Assembly: GCA_030824725.1 (NCBI GenBank)
Contig: JAPJRE010000276.1
Location: 1-5,630 of the forward strand
Origin: Sphingomonas sp.
GTDB taxonomy: Bacteria; Pseudomonadota; Alphaproteobacteria; Sphingomonadales; Sphingomonadaceae
Length of the DNA: 5,630 nt
Direction: 5' to 3'
A program made the translations under genes and the position numbers. Within the stretch, counting starts at the first letter, position 1; each line of letters opens with the position of its first letter. Positions 1 through 5,609 of the stretch are shown here, piece after piece. The notes below the pieces were generated by a model. The model was not told where the DNA came from. It was given only the letters and a program-made list of their open reading frames with translations, and did no database searches.

Positions 1-10
1 CTTTTTGGGG

Positions 11-48
11 GCGGGGCGGGCGGTGAAATGCCCCGCTTCTTGGCGGGG
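11..48. repeat. GC-rich alternating inverted repeat
   Basis: GCGGGGC at 11-17 is perfectly complementary to GCCCCGC at 30-36. The same middle arm (CCCCGC, 31-36) also pairs with GCGGGG at 43-48 across a 6-nt TTCTTG loop. The middle segment can therefore form one of two mutually exclusive hairpins. No T-tract follows on the + strand, so a simple intrinsic terminator is not supported. GGTGAAATG (22-30) and GGTGAAAATG (50-59) form an imperfect direct repeat overlapping this block. Function is unknown. Confidence 0.5.
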
Positions 49-113
49 TGGTGAAAATGGCGCAGTTTCCGCCGCTTGCGGTGACTGCCTGGCATTTTCG
101 GCCGTGGCTGGCC

Positions 114-136
114 TGATCCCCCGCAGCCGGGGATCA
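114..136. repeat. 8-bp perfect inverted repeat (hairpin)
   Basis: TGATCCCC at 114-121 and GGGGATCA at 129-136 are perfect reverse complements around a 7-nt loop (CGCAGCC). It is the longest perfect hairpin I see in the intergenic region. A T-rich stretch (155-159) comes 18 bases later, too far for a canonical intrinsic terminator, and neither strand has a U-tract directly after the stem. It could be a weak terminator of an upstream transcript, a protein-binding site or a processing element; the sequence does not decide. Confidence 0.5.
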
Positions 137-208
137 TCTCCTTCAGAACAAGGATTTTTCCGGACCGAAAGCGTCCCTGGCAGGGGAGAATGGTGAACAA
201 ACCGGGAA

Positions 209-214
209 TATAAT
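209..214 (+). promoter_or_regulatory. Possible distal -10 hexamer (TATAAT)
   Basis: TATAAT at 209-214 is a perfect sigma-70-type -10 match in an otherwise GC-rich sequence. The position expected for the -35 box, about 186-191, reads GAGAAT and does not resemble TTGACA. A short palindrome, CCCTG-G-CAGGG (175-185), lies just upstream of that position and could bind a regulator. This may be a second upstream promoter for the dcw operon, but it may also be a chance match. Confidence 0.3.
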
Positions 215-252
215 GCGAAAGGCGGCCAGTGGTGGCGATCAGTGGCTGAAAT

Positions 253-287
253 TCCCGTGCTGTCCCCATCTGTCCCGTTGTCTCCCG
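253..287. promoter_or_regulatory. Four 10-bp-spaced repeats, probable MraZ operator
   Basis: TCCC[G/C] occurs at 253-257, 263-267, 273-277 and 283-287, with starts exactly 10 bp apart and 5-bp spacers. On the - strand each unit reads [C/G]GGGA. MraZ operators described in gammaproteobacteria are tandem TGGG-type repeats with 5-nt spacers upstream of mraZ, so the spacing, GGG core and position all agree. Here the unit runs on the opposite strand to transcription and has C/G where those have T. A 10-bp period puts all four units on one face of the helix, as expected for the ring-shaped MraZ oligomer. The array covers the -35 and spacer region of the TATAAT at 291-296, which fits autorepression. 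Assigning it to MraZ is inference. Confidence 0.6.
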
Positions 288-290
288 CCC

Positions 291-296
291 TATAAT
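291..296 (+). promoter_or_regulatory. Probable dcw operon promoter -10 (TATAAT)
   Basis: TATAAT at 291-296 is a perfect -10 match and the last one before mraZ. The -35 position for a 17-bp spacer (268-273) reads ATCTGT, a poor match, and it lies inside the four-repeat array. Transcription would begin near 302-304, leaving a leader of roughly 90 nt before the mraZ start. The overlap of the array with the -35 region suggests regulated initiation. Confidence is limited by the absence of a -35 box. Confidence 0.5.
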
Positions 297-315
297 GTGA
301 TTAAAAGGGCACACT

Positions 316-399
316 AAAGGGGGGCACGAACCCTTTTTCCCGAACAGCACCAGCCGGCGCACGATTTCGCGTGATTCCGGCGGCGGGAGAGTCGTGCCC
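316..399 (+). promoter_or_regulatory. mraZ leader with potential start-codon-pairing structure
   Basis: AAAGGG (316-321) can pair with CCCTTT (331-336), giving a 6-bp hairpin whose right arm runs into TTTTT (334-338). Its loop contains GGGCACGA (322-329), the exact reverse complement of TCGTGCCC (392-399), which includes the proposed mraZ GTG start (394-396). A second, shorter copy, GGGCAC at 307-312, is also complementary to GTGCCC (394-399). A small CACG/CGTG hairpin (360-363 with 370-373) lies between the two. The complementarities are seen directly; a role in controlling mraZ translation is inference. Confidence 0.35.
385..391 (+). promoter_or_regulatory. Ribosome-binding site of mraZ
   Basis: GGGAGAG at 385-391 contains a GGAG core (386-389) four bases before the GTG at 394. 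It is the best Shine-Dalgarno match near the N-terminus of MraZ and favours GTG 394 over the in-frame GTG at 415. The latter has only GGGG at 405-408 in front of it. Confidence 0.5.
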
Positions 400-897
400 G
401 GCTTGGGGTTTGGCGTGGCGGACAGGGAGCTCTTCGAAGGATTTGCGCTCCAGGCGGTCGACCAGAAGGGTCGCGTCGCCATACCCGCAGACCTGCGCGC
501 TGCCGCCGAGCGCAATTCGGACGTCCGCCAGATCGTCGTCGGCGTGCATGCGGAGGATCCGTGCCTCTCCGCGCACGATACCGGCTGGTCGCGGACCAAG
601 TACGAGCGCATCGACAAGCTGGACCAGCAGGCGCTCGATCGGGGCGAGCAGCCCAGCGTGCGCCCCAAGCGCCGCGCCTTCGGCATGGTCGAAAAGGCGC
701 CCTATGACGACAGCGGGCGGTTCGTGCTGCCGCCCTTCTTCCGCGCCAAGGCCAAGATCCAGAAATGGGCGTTCTTCGTCGGCAGCGGCGACACGTTCGA
801 CATCTGGGCGCCCGACGAACTGCTCGCGAGCGAGACCGCCGATCCCGAACTCAAGGAAATCTGCCTGTACCTGATGCAGCAAAAGGGGGCGATGTGA
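394..897 (+). CDS. mraZ: Transcriptional regulator MraZ
   Basis: MraZ is a DNA-binding regulator of the AbrB/SpoVT fold that controls the dcw operon, usually its own, by binding tandem repeats upstream. The 167-residue product has the expected two copies of the fold. The first spans about residues 15-60 with the signature DQKGR (23-27) followed by VAIP. The second spans about 98-143 with DDSGR (105-109) followed by FVLPP. Both DxxGR motifs are intact. The length is somewhat above the roughly 150 residues of many MraZ proteins because of a charged linker around residues 55-98. The start is GTG at 394, chosen for the GGGAG box upstream; GTG at 415, giving an N-terminus MADRELFEG, is a real alternative. 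The gene is first in the operon, and its stop overlaps the start of rsmH in GTGA. Confidence 0.93.
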   Translation: MPGLGFGVADRELFEGFALQAVDQKGRVAIPADLRAAAERNSDVRQIVVGVHAEDPCLSAHDTGWSRTKYERIDKLDQQALDRGEQPSVRPKRRAFGMVEKAPYDDSGRFVLPPFFRAKAKIQKWAFFVGSGDTFDIWAPDELLASETADPELKEICLYLMQQKGAM

Positions 898-1841
898 CCG
901 ACGCGCCCCATATCCCCGTGCTGCTCGACGAAGTGCTGGACGCGCTCGCCATTGTGCCCGGCGAGCGCCATGTCGACGGCACCTTCGGTGCGGGCGGCTA
1001 CACGCGCGCCATGCTGGGGGCAGGCGCGGCGGTGGCGGCGTTCGACCGCGATCCGACCGCGATCGCCAATGGTGCCCGCATCGTCGCGGAGAGCGACGGC
1101 AAGCTCACCCTCATCCATGCGCCGTTCAGCCGGCTGGCCGAAGAGCTGGAGGCGCGCGGCCTGGCGCCGGTGGACGGCGTCGTGCTCGATATCGGCGTTT
1201 CCTCGATGCAGCTCGACCAGGCCGAGCGCGGCTTCTCGTTCCAGCAGGACGGGCCGCTCGACATGCGCATGGCGGGCGAGGGAATGAGCGCGGCGGACTG
1301 GCTCAACAGCGCCGACGAAGGCGAGATTGCCGATGTGCTGTTCCACTATGGCGAGGAGCCGCGCGCTAGGCGGGTGGCCAAGTTCATCGTGGAAGCACGG
1401 CCGCTGACCCGCACGTCGGAGCTGGCGGCGGTGGTGCGCCGCGCGCTCGGCCATCGTCCGCACGACAAGAAGGATCCCGCGACGCGGACCTTCCAGGCGG
1501 TGCGCATCCACATCAACCGCGAGCTCGACGAGCTGACCGACGTGCTGGCCGCCGCCGAGCGGGTGCTCAAGCCCGGCGGGCGGCTGGTGGTGGTGAGTTT
1601 CCACAGCCTGGAGGACCGGCTGGTCAAGCGCTTCCTGCGCGAACGCAGCGGCAGCACGCCGGCGGGTTCGCGGCATCGCCCGGCGGTGGGGCCGCGGGCG
1701 GAACCGAGTTTTGAAACGCCCGCCAAGGCCGTGCGCCCGGGCGAGGCGGAGTTGGTGCGTAACCCACGCGCCCGTTCGGCAACGCTGCGCGCGGCGCGGC
1801 GGACCGAGGCGGCGCCGTGGTCCGGTGAGGATAAGGTGTGA
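894..1841 (+). CDS. rsmH: 16S rRNA (cytosine(1402)-N(4))-methyltransferase RsmH
   Basis: RsmH (MraW) uses S-adenosylmethionine to methylate N4 of C1402 in 16S rRNA, at the decoding centre of the small subunit. The 315-residue product is the usual family length. It opens with HIPVLLDEVL (6-15), then the SAM-binding HVDGTFGAGGYT (26-37) and FDRD (50-53), the LDIGVSSMQLD segment (98-108), GFSFQQDGPLDMRM (113-126), HYGEEPRARRVA (151-162), PATRTFQAVRIHINREL (195-211), PGGRLVVVSFHSLEDR (227-242) and the C-terminal NPRARSATLRAARR (290-303). The start is GTG at 894: it gives the family N-terminus, has AGGGGG at 884-889, and overlaps the mraZ stop by four bases. The frame stays open upstream inside mraZ, but that extension is shadow sequence. 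Nothing is truncated. Confidence 0.97.
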   Translation: MTDAPHIPVLLDEVLDALAIVPGERHVDGTFGAGGYTRAMLGAGAAVAAFDRDPTAIANGARIVAESDGKLTLIHAPFSRLAEELEARGLAPVDGVVLDIGVSSMQLDQAERGFSFQQDGPLDMRMAGEGMSAADWLNSADEGEIADVLFHYGEEPRARRVAKFIVEARPLTRTSELAAVVRRALGHRPHDKKDPATRTFQAVRIHINRELDELTDVLAAAERVLKPGGRLVVVSFHSLEDRLVKRFLRERSGSTPAGSRHRPAVGPRAEPSFETPAKAVRPGEAELVRNPRARSATLRAARRTEAAPWSGEDKV

Positions 1842-2497
1842 TGGCTGTCTATGGCTTCCGGGGGCTTGGCTGGTTCCTGTGCGGCGTCATCGTGGCGCCG
1901 ACCTGCTATATGGTGACGTCGCACGGCGCGGCGGAACGGGCGAAGCTGCGCGCGATGGACTCCGCCATCGTCCAGGCGCACAAGGACATTCGTGGCCTGG
2001 AGACCGAATTCGACACCCGCGCCAACATGGCCCAGATCGAGCGCTGGAACGGCGACGTGCTGGCGATGAACGCGCCGCAGCCGCAGCAATATCTGGCGAG
2101 CGCCAGCGGGCTGGCCGCGCTCGACCAGCAGCCGGCAGCGACCGCGCCCGGTGACGCCCGGGTGGAAACCGCCGCACTGGTGATCCCGACCGGGCAGCGT
2201 CCGGTGGAGAGCGCGCCGGCTGCCCAGCCGGTCGCGACCGCATTGGCGGCGCCGGCCAAGGCCGTGGCGGCCAAGCCGGTGGCGATGGCTTCGGCCGCGC
2301 CGGTCAAGGCAGCACCCGTCAAGTCGACCGTGGTGCGCGTGGCGCAGTCCGATACCAAGCCCGCCCAGGATCTCGACCGGCTGATCCGCAAGATCGACAA
2401 GGCCCGGCTGGCCCAGCCGGACCGGCCGCTGCTCAGCGCCGCGACGATCAGCGACCTGCGCCGGGTGGCGAAGCGCGAGCAAACGGCGCAGCGATGA
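1841..2497 (+). CDS. ftsL: FtsL-like cell division protein with long Ala/Pro-rich tail
   Basis: This occupies the ftsL slot between rsmH and ftsI. FtsL is a bitopic inner-membrane protein that joins the FtsQLB subcomplex and helps activate septal peptidoglycan synthesis. The 218-residue product has a short N-terminus, one membrane segment (about residues 8-25), and a charged helical stretch with coiled-coil character (about 30-72, containing LETEFDTRANMAQIERWNGD). A low-complexity region rich in Ala, Pro, Val and Lys follows (about 97-167). The protein ends in a charged segment (about 175-211, DLDRLIRKIDKARL). E. coli FtsL is about 121 residues, so the tail is an addition. FtsL is poorly conserved in sequence; the call rests on topology, position and resemblance to sphingomonad proteins as I remember them. 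The start is ATG 1841, giving a TGATG junction with rsmH; GTG at 1838, with GAGG seven bases upstream and a GTGA overlap, is equally possible. Confidence 0.75.
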   Translation: MAVYGFRGLGWFLCGVIVAPTCYMVTSHGAAERAKLRAMDSAIVQAHKDIRGLETEFDTRANMAQIERWNGDVLAMNAPQPQQYLASASGLAALDQQPAATAPGDARVETAALVIPTGQRPVESAPAAQPVATALAAPAKAVAAKPVAMASAAPVKAAPVKSTVVRVAQSDTKPAQDLDRLIRKIDKARLAQPDRPLLSAATISDLRRVAKREQTAQR

Positions 2498-4197
2498 TCG
2501 TCGTCGTCGCCCCTCCCGCGCGTTCGCGGGGTTCGGGCGGGGGGCGCGACGCGCTCGTCGCGGTGGCGCAGCTGCGCCTGATGATCCTCTCGATCCTGTT
2601 CGGCGCGGGCGTGCTGGCGATTCTCGGCAAGCTCGCCTTTCTGGCGCTGTCGGCGGGGCCGGCCAGCCCGCGCGACCTGTCCAACGCGCTGGTGCCGGCG
2701 CGTGGCGACATCGTCGATCGCAACGGCACGCCGCTGGCGCGCAGCATCGATGCCTGGACGATCGCGATCCACCCCAACCAGGTGATCGGCGACAAGGCCG
2801 CGCTGGCGCAGAAGCTCGCCGAGCTGATACCCGAGCGCAGCCAGGCGCAATATTATGCGCTCCTCCATGGTGGCGGCAGCTTCGCCTTCCTCAAGCGCCG
2901 CGCGCTGCCCGAGTTGGTCAACCAGGTGAATGCGCTGGGCGAGCCGGCGATCGAGTTCCAGCGCGAGACCGACCGGCTCTATCCGCAGTCCGACATGGCG
3001 GCGCATGTGCTCGGCTATCTCGACGACAAGGGCCATGGCGTCACCGGCATGGAGAAGGTGCTGGAGGCGCGGCTGACCGATCCCGCGCAGCGCGGCAAGC
3101 CGGTGACGCTGTCGCTCGACACCCGCGTCCAGGCGGCGCTGGAGAGCGAGCTGGGCCGCGCGATGGTGGACCTGCAGGCGCGCGGCGCCGCGGCGGTGGT
3201 GCTCGACGTGCACACCGGCGAAGTCATCGCGATGACCTCGCTGCCGAGCTTCAACCCCAACCAGCTGGGCGGGCCGCCGCCGCGCAACAACGTGACGCAG
3301 AGCGTCTACGAGCTCGGCTCCACCTTCAAGCCGATCGCGGTGGCCGCCGCGATCGATTCCGGCACGATCACCTCGATGTCGCGGCGCTTCGATGCGACCG
3401 TGCCGATGAAGGTTGGCCGCTTTACCATCCATGACGATCCGGGCGACGAGCAGTTCCGCTGGCTCAATATCCCCGAGACGCTGATCTATTCGTCCAACAT
3501 CGCGACGGCGCGGATCGCCGACGAGCTGGGCGCGGAGAAGATGCAGGAGATGTTCCGCCGCCTCGGCTTCGACCAGCGGCCGAGCATCGAGATCGGCGCG
3601 GTGCGCCCGCTCTGGCCGGCGAACTGGGGGCGGATCACGGTGATGACCACCGCCTATGGCCATGGCATCGCGGTGACTCCGCTGCATCTCGCCGCGGCTT
3701 ATGCGGCGATGGTCAATGGCGGTACGTGGCACCCGGCGACGCTGATGAAGGTGGATGCCGAGCATCCGGTGCAGGGCCGCCGCGTGCTGCAGGAATCGAC
3801 CAGCTACCGGATGCGCCAGCTGCTGCGGCTGATCGTGCTCAGGGGCACCGGCCGCAAGGGCGACGCACCCGGCTATCGCGTTGCGGGCAAGACCGGCACC
3901 GCCGAGGCGGCGAGCGAGGGCGGCTATGACAAGCACCGCAACGTCTCCACCTTCGCGGCGGCTTTCCCGATCGACGCACCGCGCTATGTGGTGGTCGCCA
4001 TGCTCGACTCGCCCAAGGCCAATGCCACTACGCCGCGCACCACCGCGGCCTGGACCGTCGCGCCGGTCGTCTCGCGCCTGATTGCGCGGACCGGTGCCCT
4101 TCTGGGCATCGCGCCCGACAATGCCCGCGACATCGACGAAAGCGAGCTGCTGCCGCTGGTCGAGCGTTCCCCGGAGCCGAAAGCGACCGCCGAATGA
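2494..4197 (+). CDS. ftsI: Peptidoglycan D,D-transpeptidase FtsI (PBP3)
   Basis: FtsI is the class B penicillin-binding protein that cross-links septal peptidoglycan, working with FtsW in the divisome, and is a beta-lactam target. The 567-residue product is close to E. coli FtsI (588). A short basic cytoplasmic N-terminus precedes one membrane anchor (about 26-53). The dimerisation or pedestal domain starts near RGDIVDRNG (70-78) and includes RLYPQSDMAAHVLGY (161-175). The transpeptidase domain (about 230-540) has all three active-site motifs: STFK (276-279, nucleophile Ser276), SSN (333-335) and KTG (466-468, within GKTGTAE). The segment YGHGIAVTPLHLAAAYA (388-404) is typical of the family. 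No PASTA domains are present. Start ATG 2494 overlaps the ftsL stop as ATGA. There is no strong Shine-Dalgarno in front, so translation probably depends on coupling to ftsL. Confidence 0.97.
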   Translation: MIVVVAPPARSRGSGGGRDALVAVAQLRLMILSILFGAGVLAILGKLAFLALSAGPASPRDLSNALVPARGDIVDRNGTPLARSIDAWTIAIHPNQVIGDKAALAQKLAELIPERSQAQYYALLHGGGSFAFLKRRALPELVNQVNALGEPAIEFQRETDRLYPQSDMAAHVLGYLDDKGHGVTGMEKVLEARLTDPAQRGKPVTLSLDTRVQAALESELGRAMVDLQARGAAAVVLDVHTGEVIAMTSLPSFNPNQLGGPPPRNNVTQSVYELGSTFKPIAVAAAIDSGTITSMSRRFDATVPMKVGRFTIHDDPGDEQFRWLNIPETLIYSSNIATARIADELGAEKMQEMFRRLGFDQRPSIEIGAVRPLWPANWGRITVMTTAYGHGIAVTPLHLAAAYAAMVNGGTWHPATLMKVDAEHPVQGRRVLQESTSYRMRQLLRLIVLRGTGRKGDAPGYRVAGKTGTAEAASEGGYDKHRNVSTFAAAFPIDAPRYVVVAMLDSPKANATTPRTTAAWTVAPVVSRLIARTGALLGIAPDNARDIDESELLPLVERSPEPKATAE

Positions 4198-5609
4198 AAT
4201 TGGGACCACTGATCGGCACCGCGGACGACGCGGTCGTCACCGGCTTCGCCATCGATCACCGCAAGGTGGCGCCGGGGACGATCTTCGGCGCGTTCGAAGG
4301 CGCCAAGGTGAACGGCGAGGACTTTATCGACGCTGCGCTGCAGGCGGGCGCGATCGCCGTGGTGGCGCGGCCCGAGGCGAGGGTGGCAGGCGCGGTGCAC
4401 ATCGCCGATGCCAATCCGCGCGCGCGCTTCGCCAACCTCGCGTCGCACTTTTTCGCGCCGTTCCCCGCGGTCACCGCGGCGGTGACCGGCACCAACGGCA
4501 AGACCTCCACCGTCGAGATGACCCGCCAGCTATGGCGGATGGCCGGCTTCCACGCCGCATCGATCGGCACGCTGGGCGTGACGACGGCGGACGAGCGGGT
4601 CTCGACCGGGCTGACCACGCCGGACATCGTCACCTTCCTGTCGAACGTCGCCGGGCTGGCGCGCGAGGGCGTGACCCATGTCGCGTTCGAGGCCTCGTCG
4701 CACGGGCTGTCGCAGTATCGCACCGAGGGGCTGCCGGTGCGTGCGGCGGCGTTCACCAATCTCAGCCGCGATCACCTCGACTATCACGGCGACATGGCGA
4801 CCTATTTCACCGCCAAGATGCGCCTATTCGCCGAGGTGCTGGCCGACGACGGCACGGCCGTTGTGTGGGCGGATGATCCCCACGCGCCGCAGGTCGAGGA
4901 TCTCGCCCGGATGCGGGGCAACCGGCTGATCACCGTCGGCGAGCATGGCAAGACGCTGCGGCTGGTGTCGCGCACGCCGTCGCTGCTCGGCCAGACGCTG
5001 GAGATCGAGGCGGAGGACCGTATCCACACCGTCAAGCTGCCGCTGATCGGCGCCTATCAGGCCGCGAACGCGCTGACCGCGGCGGGGCTGGTGATCGCGA
5101 CCGGCGGCGACGTGGGCGGCACGCTCGCCAATTGCGCGCGGCTGCAGCCGGTGCGCGGGCGGCTGGAGCGCGCGGTGATCGCCGCCAATGGCGCGCCGGT
5201 CTATGTCGATTATGCCCACACGCCCGATGCGCTGGAGGCAGCGATCGCGGCGCTCAAGCCGCATACCGAGGGCCGGCTGATCCTGGTGTTCGGCGCGGGC
5301 GGCGACCGCGATCCCGGCAAGCGCGAACTGATGGGGCAGGTGGCGGCTGCGGGTGCGGACGTGGCGATCGTCACCGACGACAATCCGCGCACCGAGGACG
5401 CGGCCGAGATCCGCCGCGCGATCCTCAAGGGCGCGCCGGAGGCGACCGAAATCGGCGACCGCCGCGCCGCGATTGCAGCGGCGATCGCGATGGCCGCGCC
5501 GCACGACATCGTGCTGGTCGCCGGCAAGGGGCATGAGCAGGGGCAGATCGTTGGCGAGATGGTGCTGCCGTTCGACGACGTCGCCGTAGCGCGGGAGTGC
5601 GCGGCATGA
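4194..5609 (+). CDS. murE: UDP-MurNAc-L-Ala-D-Glu--meso-diaminopimelate ligase MurE
   Basis: MurE adds the third stem-peptide residue to UDP-MurNAc-L-Ala-D-Glu in the cytoplasm, using ATP. The 471-residue product has the three Mur-ligase domains: an N-terminal nucleotide-substrate domain (about 1-88), a central ATPase domain (about 89-313) and a C-terminal amino-acid-binding domain (about 314-471). The P-loop is TGTNGKTST (98-106). EASSHGLSQ (166-174) and LSRDHLDYHG (190-199) are intact, and K208 in YFTAKMRLF matches the carbamylated lysine. DNPR (396-399) is the family signature for meso-diaminopimelate, as opposed to lysine, which fits a Gram-negative. GHEQGQ (446-451) is near the end. The position equivalent to the substrate-binding DSR motif reads DHR (21-23). 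Start ATG 4194 overlaps ftsI in ATGA. The nearest GGAG (4173-4176) is 17 bases away, so coupling is likely. Confidence 0.97.
   Translation: MKLGPLIGTADDAVVTGFAIDHRKVAPGTIFGAFEGAKVNGEDFIDAALQAGAIAVVARPEARVAGAVHIADANPRARFANLASHFFAPFPAVTAAVTGTNGKTSTVEMTRQLWRMAGFHAASIGTLGVTTADERVSTGLTTPDIVTFLSNVAGLAREGVTHVAFEASSHGLSQYRTEGLPVRAAAFTNLSRDHLDYHGDMATYFTAKMRLFAEVLADDGTAVVWADDPHAPQVEDLARMRGNRLITVGEHGKTLRLVSRTPSLLGQTLEIEAEDRIHTVKLPLIGAYQAANALTAAGLVIATGGDVGGTLANCARLQPVRGRLERAVIAANGAPVYVDYAHTPDALEAAIAALKPHTEGRLILVFGAGGDRDPGKRELMGQVAAAGADVAIVTDDNPRTEDAAEIRRAILKGAPEATEIGDRRAAIAAAIAMAAPHDIVLVAGKGHEQGQIVGEMVLPFDDVAVARECAA
5593..5597 (+). promoter_or_regulatory. Ribosome-binding site of the gene after murE
   Basis: GGGAG at 5593-5597 lies inside the end of murE, eight bases before the ATG at 5606. 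The spacing is good for a Shine-Dalgarno and supports that ATG as a true start. Confidence 0.55.

Larger units (their letters stand above)
1..393. other. Intergenic regulatory region upstream of the dcw operon
   Basis: No convincing protein gene is visible here. One frame stays open on the + strand from a TTG at 5 to 196, but it has no ribosome-binding site and its translation is Gly/Arg/Ser-rich with no recognisable domain. The region holds several inverted repeats in its first 140 bases, two TATAAT hexamers, a four-copy 10-bp-spaced repeat and a leader before mraZ; these are listed separately. The CTTTTT at 1-6 could be the T-tract of a terminator belonging to a gene outside the window, but its stem is not visible. 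I looked for RNase P RNA, which sits next to mraZ in some bacteria, and did not find its conserved core (the ACAGAACCCGGCTTA-type element) on either strand. Confidence 0.7.

Noticed and set aside
5..196. A 63-codon + strand frame in the upstream region
   Set aside because: It has a TTG start at the window edge, no ribosome-binding site, low-complexity translation, and overlaps the inverted repeats.
297..317. A six-codon leader peptide (GTG ATT AAA AGG GCA CAC stop) ahead of mraZ
   Set aside because: It begins right after the -10 hexamer, before the likely transcription start, and has no Shine-Dalgarno or attenuation-type codon run.
301..317. A CtrA box (TTAA-N7-TTAA) near the transcription start
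   Set aside because: TTAA at 301-304 has CACT and not TTAA at the required distance.
316..338. An intrinsic terminator or attenuator at AAAGGG/CCCTTTTT in the leader
   Set aside because: The stem is only 6 bp with three G-C pairs and a 9-nt loop, too weak to call a terminator; it is kept only as part of the leader structure.
1..393. RNase P RNA or another known structured RNA
   Set aside because: rnpB lies near mraZ in some genomes, but its conserved core sequences are absent on both strands.
301..882. A 193-codon - strand frame opposite mraZ
   Set aside because: It is in codon register with mraZ, so it is a codon-bias shadow; the + strand gene has clear MraZ motifs.
702..1676. A 324-codon - strand frame opposite rsmH
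   Set aside because: It is in register with rsmH and explained by the same rare-codon avoidance; no domain is seen.
1906..4209. A 767-codon open frame on the - strand opposite ftsL and ftsI
   Set aside because: Over ftsI it is in exact codon register with the sense gene, so it stays open because ftsI avoids TTA, CTA and TCA codons. Its translation is Arg/His/Gly/Ala-rich without a recognisable domain.
4824..5534. A 236-codon - strand frame opposite murE
   Set aside because: It is in register with murE and ends exactly where murE uses a CTA codon (4824-4826), as a shadow would.
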